From positions 1 through 14,757 of the forward strand of contig CAYJXJ010000113.1 of NCBI GenBank assembly GCA_964374095.1: 14,757 nt of DNA. The letters are read 5' to 3'. Below the pieces are notes generated by a model. That model searched no databases, was not told where the DNA came from, and saw only the letters and a program-made list of their open reading frames with translations. Position 1 is the stretch's first letter. Each line of letters opens with the position of its first letter. Source of the stretch: CAYJXJ01 sp964374095. Its GTDB lineage: Bacteria; Elusimicrobiota; Elusimicrobia; UBA1565; UBA9628. Made by a program: the position numbers and the translations under genes. Positions 7,304 to 13,323 of the stretch are shown here, piece after piece.

Positions 7304-8091
7304 TCATCGGCCTGACTCAGGCTGGCGCCACACGAAATTGGAAGTGAAAATCGGTACGGCTGCGGAAGCCATCCCGTGGGAGGCGATGCCGGAGACCGGC
7401 ACATCGGCCCTGATCGGCACGGCGCCGAGAGGCCATCTTCCCCGCGGAGCGTGAGGGTACCCGCAAGAAAGACGTCTCCCGATAGAAGATCTCCTTGTCC
7501 CACGAACCCGCTCCCGTAAATCGTCCCTTCTCCCCTGACGAGGAAGGAGCCCGGGGCAATGCTCACCTGGCGGCTCTCAGGCCCCCGGCACTGGGGCAGG
7601 CGGCGGTCCGAGTGGCAGGGCTGTATGACGATGAGACTCTTGATGAAAGCCGGGATCAAGCGCGGGTCATCGATATGGTTGCGCTCGGCGATCTCCCGGA
7701 CGATCGCTTCGACGGCGGCTCGGTGGGCGGGATCGGTCAGCGAAAGGACTACGCTGGGGTCGTCCTTCTTCTCGATGCCGCGGGGGGTCAAGACGTAGCC
7801 CGACCTTTCCAGCTCCGCCTGCTCCCAGACCTTGTGGCCCTCTTCGTGGACCGCAGGCCGCGCGGGCAGCACACCTAGGCCCGGCGCCTTTTTGGCCTCC
7901 GAGGCCCCCGCCAGGGAATCGGGCGGCCTCGGCTCCCCCTGGCCCGAGGAGGCCCGTATCGATGCCTCCCGGGCTTCTCCGATGATAGCCTGGGCCCGCG
8001 CCAACGCTGCCGGCAGATCCGCCTCGGCGGACACGGCCCAGACGGGGAGGGGGCCCAGCGCTATGGCCAGCGTCACGGCGGGCGCATGCAT
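7304..8091 (-). pseudogene. exported protein of unknown function, frameshifted near its 3' end
   Basis: First gene of the long operon. From ATG at 8091 it begins with a signal peptide (PAVTLAIALGPLPVWAVSA, cleavage near residue 22-24), followed by an Ala-rich helical part, then HEEGHKVWEQAELERSGYVL and a Gly-rich strand region ending GTLTLRGEDG (about residue 217). Past 7440-7415 the protein-like reading moves to another frame, AVPIRADVPVSGIASHGMAS, then VPIFTSNFVWRQPESGR and TGA at 7304-7306. That stop is 20 bases before the next start, a normal spacing. The original frame runs on to 7189, well inside the next gene, through Cys/Pro/Arg-rich residues that do not look natural. One missing base near GGCGCCGTG would explain it; the intact product would be about 262 residues. 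Function unknown. Confidence 0.55.
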
Positions 8092-8097
8092 GGTCGC

Positions 8098-8103
8098 AGT
8101 GTA
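8098..8103 (-). promoter_or_regulatory. -10-like box for the long operon
   Basis: TACACT on the minus strand ends six bases before the ATG at 8091, so transcription would begin at or next to the start codon. No -35 hexamer is visible 17 bases upstream; that position is GC-rich. The box is a fair sigma-70 match, but without a -35 it is weakly supported. Its closeness to the start repeats what is seen at 8245, 9786 and 13324. Confidence 0.35.
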
Positions 8104-8191
8104 GCACGCGCCTTGAAACCGGGCGCGGGCCGGGAGGGCACGGCGCGAGCGCCATTGGGTCTATGCCGCCCATGTCATCGCAGGGCTCCGA

Positions 8192-8214
8192 CTAGTAACA
8201 TTATTGTTTACTAG
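8192..8214. promoter_or_regulatory. inverted repeat, candidate operator
   Basis: CTAGTAA and TTACTAG are perfect 7-bp inverted arms separated by nine bases (CATTATTGT), an AT-rich island in very GC-rich DNA. The right arm overlaps the -35 position expected for the -10 box at 8230-8235, so a dimeric protein bound here would block or shape transcription of the regulator gene at 8245. It may also act on the divergent operon, whose start is about 100 bp away. Autoregulation by the adjacent regulator is the natural guess. Confidence 0.5.
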
Positions 8215-8229
8215 GCGCGAGGCAAGTTT

Positions 8230-8235
8230 TACAAT
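8230..8235 (+). promoter_or_regulatory. -10 box of the regulator gene
   Basis: TACAAT within TTTTACAATTG ends nine bases before the ATG at 8245, putting the transcription start two or three bases before the start codon. No ribosome-binding sequence precedes the ATG (GCGGTGCC), in keeping with a leaderless or near-leaderless mRNA. The -35 region is poor (TTGTTT lies 20 bases away) and is covered by the inverted repeat. Confidence 0.5.
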
Positions 8236-8244
8236 TGCGGTGCC

Positions 8245-9096
8245 ATGACCCAAAACTTCGGGGAGCGCCTCTCCCGGCTGCGCGCGGAGGCGGGATTCGC
8301 GACGGCCTATCAGTTCTACCATCGCAACGGCGGCCGGCGGACGTTTCCCTTCACCTACGTCCACTACCTGAGGATCGAGAAAGGCGCCGCCCTCCCCAGA
8401 CCCCCCTGGCTGGCGGTCTTGCTGACGGCCCTGCGTCTGGCCCCCGGCGTGGCCGGCTGCCGGGAGATGTTCCTGGCCTACCTGAGGGACATGCTTGGGA
8501 CCCAGGAAGTCTATGAGTTGGTGTTGGCGCCTCTCCTCTGCCGGCACGACGCGGCGGCCTCAGCCGGCGGGGAGGCCCTCCGTTGGATGAAGTCGGAGCA
8601 TGCGGTGCACCTCACGGAGGAGCAGTTCAAGGCGCTGGCCTGCGATGAAACCGTCTACTGGTGCTCCGAGATCCTGCTCAACGACCGGGGGGCTTGGACC
8701 GCCGAGGCGGCCGCGACCGCGCTGGGCATGGACGTCTCGCCGGTCCGCGCGGCCTTGGCGAAGCTGCAGTCGGCAGGCCTCGCTCGCCGGACCCCGGGAG
8801 GCCGGTTCAAGTCCCGACTCGGCGGGAAATTCTACACCTTCCCCGGCCGCCTTCCCGGCATGGGAGCTTCGCTGGAGAAGGTCGGGCGTTACTGGGAAAG
8901 GATGTACAAGCGGCGGGGCCGGGAGACGTTGTCCCGAGTCGAGTTGATCCGGGCCGGGGAGCCTTCGGCGCAAAAGTACGCCCGCCTGCTGGCCGAGACG
9001 CTGGACGCCGCCAACCTGCATGCGACGCACGCCAAGGGAGAGGATACCGGGCTCTTCCTCATCGAGGCCCGCGTGCGCAAGCTCATGCCGTTCTGA
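8245..9096 (+). CDS. transcriptional regulator, TIGR02147-like with N-terminal helix-turn-helix
   Basis: 283 residues, no signal peptide. Residues 5-66 (FGERLSRLRAEAG, then YLRIEKG) resemble an XRE-type helix-turn-helix domain. Residues 149-188 form a winged-helix-like segment: GAWTAEAAATALGMDVSPV, ALAKLQSAGLARR, then a Gly-Arg-Phe wing. The tail (LIEARVRKLMPF) and the order of parts recall the TIGR02147/DUF4423 family, which is known to me mostly from Fibrobacter and Bdellovibrio. The family match is from memory and moderate. It is transcribed away from the long operon with 153 bp between starts and a palindrome in the gap, so it probably controls itself and perhaps the operon. The stop at 9094-9096 faces the stop of the membrane protein gene 48 bp away; no clear terminator hairpin was seen between them. 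Confidence 0.65.
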   Translation: MTQNFGERLSRLRAEAGFATAYQFYHRNGGRRTFPFTYVHYLRIEKGAALPRPPWLAVLLTALRLAPGVAGCREMFLAYLRDMLGTQEVYELVLAPLLCRHDAAASAGGEALRWMKSEHAVHLTEEQFKALACDETVYWCSEILLNDRGAWTAEAAATALGMDVSPVRAALAKLQSAGLARRTPGGRFKSRLGGKFYTFPGRLPGMGASLEKVGRYWERMYKRRGRETLSRVELIRAGEPSAQKYARLLAETLDAANLHATHAKGEDTGLFLIEARVRKLMPF

Positions 9097-9144
9097 CGGC
9101 GCGCCCACGATCCTTCAAAGCCTATAGCCGCCCTGAGCGCTACG

Positions 9145-9786
9145 TCAACGCGGCCGGGATGCGCTGAGGCGCCAGACCCCGGCGACGGCCGTTATCCAGC
9201 CCGAGAGAAAGAGACCCCAGCCGAACCGCCGGGGATAGACCACGGGCCGCGAGAAATCCGCGCTCCCCCAGTTCGGGCCGATGAAACTCGCCAGCACGAG
9301 CGCGGCGCCGCCGAGAAGCAGGCCCCATTCCAGCCGACTGGGCGCCCGCACCCGGCCGGCCTCAGGCCTGTGATAAAGGAGGCCGAGCCGGATCAGAAGG
9401 ACCGACACGCCGACCGGGGCGATGACCGGTCCCACCCAGGGCGACGGGATGAGGAACAGGATATCCGGGTCGAGGAGGCTCTCGGGCCAGCCGATGAGGA
9501 CCTTAAGCGAAGCGTAATAGAGGATATCCCAGACCCCGAACACCAAGCAAAAAGCTCCCCAGCGCTGTGGCTTCGAGGAACCGCCGAGCCATGCCACGGA
9601 GGCGATCATGGCGAGGGTGGCGGCCTCGCGCCCGATCTCCGTCAGGGCCAGCTCGTGGGGAATCGGCTGGAGGGGAAACCGGAAGCCCTCGGGATGAAAG
9701 AGGCGGCGCAGGTATACCACGACCGCGGCCTCGACATAGGCCATGGCCGCGGCGTAGAGCGCCAGGGCCCAGTGAGCCGCGTTCAT
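9145..9786 (-). CDS. six-helix membrane protein of unknown function
   Basis: 213 residues with about six hydrophobic helices, near 4-26, 51-69, 75-99, 119-138, 154-170 and 187-206. A notable loop is WPESLLDPDILFLIPSPWVG (99-118) after the helix with GVWDILYYASLKVLIGW. I believe similar segments occur in unannotated membrane proteins of many bacteria, but I cannot name the family. No signal peptide beyond helix 1 and no catalytic motif seen. ATG at 9786 was chosen because a near-consensus promoter ends five bases before it and the first helix starts straight after. It is a single-gene unit, convergent with the regulator gene and separated by its own promoter from the large upstream gene. Confidence 0.75.
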   Translation of the reverse strand: MNAAHWALALYAAAMAYVEAAVVVYLRRLFHPEGFRFPLQPIPHELALTEIGREAATLAMIASVAWLGGSSKPQRWGAFCLVFGVWDILYYASLKVLIGWPESLLDPDILFLIPSPWVGPVIAPVGVSVLLIRLGLLYHRPEAGRVRAPSRLEWGLLLGGAALVLASFIGPNWGSADFSRPVVYPRRFGWGLFLSGWITAVAGVWRLSASRPR

Positions 9787-9791
9787 ATACC

Positions 9792-9820
9792 TAAATACAA
9801 TCGGCGGATTGCCTTGTCAA
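9792..9820 (-). promoter_or_regulatory. sigma-70-type promoter of the membrane protein gene
   Basis: On the minus strand, TTGACA (9820-9815) is a perfect -35, followed by a 17-base spacer and TATTTA (9797-9792). The -10 ends five bases before the ATG at 9786, so the expected transcription start coincides with the start codon, and no ribosome site can fit. This is the best consensus promoter in the window and the clearest case for a leaderless mRNA. Confidence 0.72.
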
Positions 9821-9859
9821 TCAGCCGCCCGAGACAATCGCACACCGCAGCCGCGGTCC

Positions 9860-12800
9860 CTAGATGCCATCCACGGCCACCAGGCCGCTGGTGACCGAGA
9901 CATCCACGCCGAGCGAGAAGACCTCGAAGCCCCCCACGTCGATCCGGGCGTCGCTGACCTCGGGAAGCCGCAGGTTGGCCACGGAGTATCCCACCCCGAC
10001 CGCGACGCCTCCCTGCGACAGGAGCCAAAGGGTCTTGTGGAATTCGTAGAAGGAGACGGCCTTTCGGGTCGAGAAGTCGGTCCAGGAGGCGACCCAGTTG
10101 GCGCCGGATACTTTAGCCCCGCCCCCCAGCCCGGCCCCGAAAAGGCCGAAACGAAGGACTTTCCCAGTGGTGCGGTTCTTGAGCTCGCCGGCTGCGACCG
10201 CCACCTGGGCTTTGGCCCCCGCGGAGCCGCTCGCGACGATCTTGATCGACCAGTCCTTAGTCGGGTCCGCCAAGTCCCCGTGCAGGCGGAGCCAGGATTC
10301 GCGGGCCGCCTTGCGCTCCGCCTCCCTCCGGCGGGCTTCGCGGTCCGCGACCTGCAGCAGCACAAGATCGTCGCCCTTGACCTCGTCCTGCCACTTGTAG
10401 GCGACATCGTCAGCGGCCAGGTGCTTGAGAAGCTCCTGATACCGCCACATTCGCTCGCCTTCGAGCGTGTTCATCATCCTGGCTCGCGTGTGGTAATCAT
10501 CCGTCCAGATGGCCGTGATGAACTCCCAGAGATCGCTCTCCAACAGCTTCTGCTCCGGCTTTCCTCCCACCATCCTCGGAATGTTGAAATATTCTACGGC
10601 CAGCGCCCGCTTCTCCTCCGCGGGAGTCGTTTCCGCGAGCAGCGCCAGCACATCGCGGTAGGCCTTCAGGCGCGGGTCGTTCCATATCGAGGGGTTTCCG
10701 GGTGGAGCGGCTTCCAGAACGCTCTCGATGAGATCATGAAGACGCTTCGCCCGGATCTTCGCCGGAGAGTCGAAGTCCGACAGGCGCTTGCGGACATGCT
10801 TGTCTCTTTCCTTGGGATCGACGGGATCGTCCTTCCTCTCGTAATCCAGCCGGCCTCTTCGCCGGCCCAGAATGGCGAATTCCTCCTCGGCAAGCCCCTT
10901 AAGCACGGCCTCGAGGTCCCGCCCGGTCCGGGCCTTGTAGGCCCGGGCCAGGGCGGCTCGCTCCCGCGTTGTAACGGCGTGGTCCTGAGGTTTTTCGCGG
11001 TCAAAGCGCCGCTCCGATTCCCCGGGGCGCCGCCAGGGCATGAGCCGGGCTAGCCGTTTGAGCTTGTCCTCCGCGTCGAGGTGCTTCTCATCAATGATCT
11101 TCGCGACTTCTTCCGCGAGCTTCCCGTAGGAATCAGCAAGCTCCTGGTCCGACATCCTGTTGCGAGTCTGCAGGTGCTCGATGACCCAGTCGATCTTGAT
11201 CCCGAAGTCGGTGTAGAACACCGACGCCGTGAGCCTCGCCAGCTCCGCGTCCCCCGCGCGCAAACCCGCTAGGGCCTCGGCAAGCTGGGCAAGCAAAGCC
11301 TCGGCTTCAGGATCCCGCCTCTTGCCCGGGCCCTCGCGCTTGGAGAAGACCATGTCCTCGCACTCCCGCGCCGGCTTTTCGCCGCAGACAAGCCGGTAGA
11401 GCTCCGCGGCCCTGCGCCGGGCGAGCAGCAAGCGGTCGCCGCGGCCCTTGAACTCCGCGGCCTTGGGGCAGCCATCGCATTTCCCGGCCTTGACGAGCTC
11501 CAGCCACCTCGCCTCCGCCGCATGGGAGTGTAGAAGCATGAAAATCCAGACGGCGCGAACCTCCCGGAAGCCCTTGACCACGGCGGCCAGGGCCTTGGCG
11601 TTTTGAGGCTGGAGGGTGGAGACCCGTTTCGGATTCAGGACCGCCATGGCGATCCCTTCGGCCTCGTCCGAGATGGCCCGGCGCTGGCCCTCAAAGAAGG
11701 CCAGGTAGCCGCTCACCCTGCGTTCGTGGAGCTCGCCCAGGACCCGCTCCACCTCGGGGCTCGCCGCCTTCGCGATGAGCGTGAAGAGGCCGCGCATGAG
11801 CGCGGATTCGTCGCTGCCCCACGCCCACCCCAGTTCCTTGGAGACCGCCTCGGCGGCGTCCTCGAAACCCTTCTCCAAGCTCTCCCGCGCCGCGGTCGTG
11901 AGGACTTGCCTTTCAACGGGGGGAACGCGCGCATCGAGCACCGCCTGACTCTTGGCGGCCCAGCCCAGGCCCTCGGCGCGCAGCCGCAGCAGTTCCGCCA
12001 CCAGGGATTCCAGGGACTTGACCTGCTCGTCCCAATCCTCAACCTTGCCGTCCGGCGGGGGCTCCGGCGCCGCGAAGGCGGCGACTCCCACGGGGGTGAT
12101 GAGGGCGGAGGCTCCCAAGGATCCGGTGAGACTCCAGCCGTCCGGTCCCTGGCACCGCACGTTCCCGTATTCGAAAGCCGAGCACCGGCCCCACGATTTT
12201 CCTGAGGGGCCGAGCATCGTAGTCGCGGCCACGATCTTGGCGCCGGCCCCGCGAGCCACAGGGCCTGCCCGAAGCGAGGCCAAGCTCCCCGGGGGGGAGG
12301 CGGCGGACCGAGCCCCGCCTCGCGCTGCGTGCAACCCCGCTGGGGCGGGCGGCGAAGGCTCAAGACCGGGACCCTCGGGCTGGTGTTGGACCGGCTTGGC
12401 CCACTCCTTGAGCGCGCGCCGCGCCAGGTCCGCGGCCTCGGCCGGCTTCAGGGACTTGGGGCCCTGATTCTGGATGCGAGCGGGAAGGCCGGCCGCCTTC
12501 ATGAGTCCCCTGATGACCAGCGCCCCGGCTTCGCTGGAGAGGAAATCCCGCGCGGGCGAGACTTGCGTCGCGCCCGGGAGGCGCGCTCGTCCATCGCCGC
12601 GCTGCAGGTGGCGGATCTGGGCCGGGATCACGAGAAGCAGAGCGTCGAGCCGCTCGCGGGGCCCGGTGTCAGGACTGGATGCGTCCCTTCCGGCCGAAAC
12701 CACGGCCATGTCAATGAGAAGTTCCAAGTGTTCCAGTTCTCCGGCGGGGGCGGCCGCAAGATCTCCGCGGCACAAACGCCGGAGGTTGCGGAGCGCGGCC

Positions 12801-13051
12801 TGGAGCGGCTCGGCCGAGCCCGGGGGCAAGGCCGTCACGGAGAGCAGGCGGATTCTTGCGGCTTCAATCTTCCCGAGGAGCGCCGGAAGGGTGTCGACCT
12901 CCGCGGCCGGGGGGAGGGCTTTGGAAGCGGGAGGCGCCTCGATGAGATCCGGAGCATACTCGTCGGCCCGGGCCACCCGCGATAACACCAGGCCCGCGAG
13001 CGCGACCACAGCCGCCATGCCAAAGCGAGCCGGCCCGACCCTGATCCTCAT
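9860..13051 (-). CDS. large exported protein of unknown function (1063 residues)
   Basis: A signal peptide fills residues 1-29 (Arg-rich start, GMAAVVALAGLVLSRVARA, cleavage before DEY). Residues 40-220 are helical and Ala/Leu-rich; 220-270 is a Pro/Gly/Ala-rich linker; 271-330 holds two Cys (290, 300) in a Gly-rich stretch; about 340-930 is mostly charged helix, with four Cys at 525, 528 (CDGC), 556 and 564 that could form disulfides in the periplasm. Residues 930-1063 turn into Gly/Val-rich strands (FGLFGAGLGGGAKVSG, FSLGVDVSVTSGLVAVDGI), perhaps a beta-sandwich or small barrel. CDGC is not followed by His, so it is not a c-type heme site. No family recognised. ATG at 13051 has AGGAGGT four bases upstream, unlike the apparently leaderless genes around it. 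Confidence 0.8.
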   Translation of the reverse strand: MRIRVGPARFGMAAVVALAGLVLSRVARADEYAPDLIEAPPASKALPPAAEVDTLPALLGKIEAARIRLLSVTALPPGSAEPLQAALRNLRRLCRGDLAAAPAGELEHLELLIDMAVVSAGRDASSPDTGPRERLDALLLVIPAQIRHLQRGDGRARLPGATQVSPARDFLSSEAGALVIRGLMKAAGLPARIQNQGPKSLKPAEAADLARRALKEWAKPVQHQPEGPGLEPSPPAPAGLHAARGGARSAASPPGSLASLRAGPVARGAGAKIVAATTMLGPSGKSWGRCSAFEYGNVRCQGPDGWSLTGSLGASALITPVGVAAFAAPEPPPDGKVEDWDEQVKSLESLVAELLRLRAEGLGWAAKSQAVLDARVPPVERQVLTTAARESLEKGFEDAAEAVSKELGWAWGSDESALMRGLFTLIAKAASPEVERVLGELHERRVSGYLAFFEGQRRAISDEAEGIAMAVLNPKRVSTLQPQNAKALAAVVKGFREVRAVWIFMLLHSHAAEARWLELVKAGKCDGCPKAAEFKGRGDRLLLARRRAAELYRLVCGEKPARECEDMVFSKREGPGKRRDPEAEALLAQLAEALAGLRAGDAELARLTASVFYTDFGIKIDWVIEHLQTRNRMSDQELADSYGKLAEEVAKIIDEKHLDAEDKLKRLARLMPWRRPGESERRFDREKPQDHAVTTRERAALARAYKARTGRDLEAVLKGLAEEEFAILGRRRGRLDYERKDDPVDPKERDKHVRKRLSDFDSPAKIRAKRLHDLIESVLEAAPPGNPSIWNDPRLKAYRDVLALLAETTPAEEKRALAVEYFNIPRMVGGKPEQKLLESDLWEFITAIWTDDYHTRARMMNTLEGERMWRYQELLKHLAADDVAYKWQDEVKGDDLVLLQVADREARRREAERKAARESWLRLHGDLADPTKDWSIKIVASGSAGAKAQVAVAAGELKNRTTGKVLRFGLFGAGLGGGAKVSGANWVASWTDFSTRKAVSFYEFHKTLWLLSQGGVAVGVGYSVANLRLPEVSDARIDVGGFEVFSLGVDVSVTSGLVAVDGI

Positions 13052-13055
13052 CTTG

Positions 13056-13062
13056 ACCTCCT
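13056..13062 (-). promoter_or_regulatory. strong ribosome-binding site of the 1063-residue gene
   Basis: AGGAGGT on the minus strand, four bases before the ATG at 13051, fixes that start. It shows the host's ribosomes use Shine-Dalgarno pairing, even though other genes here seem to lack a leader. Confidence 0.75.
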
Positions 13063-13067
13063 AGAAC

Positions 13068-13080
13068 GGCGCTTGGCGCC
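13068..13080 (-). promoter_or_regulatory. small hairpin in the 5' leader of the 1063-residue gene
   Basis: GGCGC-TTG-GCGCC (plus-strand sense) is a perfect 5-bp GC stem with a 3-base loop, five bases upstream of the ribosome site. It could affect translation or mRNA stability. GC-rich DNA makes such stems fairly common, so the case is modest. No convincing promoter was seen upstream of it. Confidence 0.3.
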
Positions 13081-13165
13081 TGCGCCGGTAATAGCCTAGC
13101 CGATCCCGGCGCCCCGGCCGAGGGACTCCCGGTCCCGCGGTCGAGACCAACGGTCCCATCCATCA

Positions 13166-13174
13166 CGGTTTCAA
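13166..13174. repeat. CGGTTTCAA motif, one of three copies
   Basis: CGGTTTCAA on the plus strand. The same nine bases occur on the minus strand at 8113-8121 and at 13264-13272, the latter inside the palindrome at 13260-13273. I noticed all three in the two divergent intergenic regions and none in genes. They could be sites for a shared DNA-binding protein. Confidence 0.3.
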
Positions 13175-13259
13175 GAGCGACCGCCACATATTAACCAAAG
13201 GCAGCCCTATGGGTCCATGCCTCGACGCTGAAATCCGCCTTCGTGAAGACGCAGCCGCA

Positions 13260-13273
13260 CCGGTTGAAACCGG
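13260..13273. promoter_or_regulatory. palindrome CCGGTT-GA-AACCGG, candidate protein-binding site
   Basis: Perfect 6-bp arms around a GA centre, ending 15 bases upstream of the -35 hexamer at 13289. That is a typical place for an activator. It contains one copy of the CGGTTTCAA motif. Confidence 0.4.
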
Positions 13274-13288
13274 CCCGTGGCGCACCCA

Positions 13289-13317
13289 TTGAATTTCCGC
13301 AATTCCGGGCCTATACT
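13289..13317 (+). promoter_or_regulatory. sigma-70-type promoter of the terminal exported protein gene
   Basis: TTGAAT (13289-13294), a 17-base spacer and TATACT (13312-13317). The -10 ends six bases before the GTG at 13324, so the predicted transcription start falls on the start codon itself. The rest of the 272-bp region 13052-13323 holds the hairpin, palindrome and motif listed separately, and no further gene was seen in it. Confidence 0.68.
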
Positions 13318-13323
13318 CCAAGG

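Noticed and set aside
9097..9144. Rho-independent terminator between the convergent genes
   Set aside because: No stable stem followed by a T-run on either strand in the 48-base gap.
9809..11053. 414-codon plus-strand open frame
   Set aside because: Shadow of the 1063-residue minus-strand gene; its composition (Pro/Gly/Arg/His-rich, no fold pattern) is typical of antisense frames in GC-rich DNA.
11428..11490. Heme c or zinc-ribbon reading of CDGC in the large exported protein
   Set aside because: No His follows the second Cys, and the next Cys residues are 28 and 36 residues away without a ribbon pattern; disulfides are simpler.
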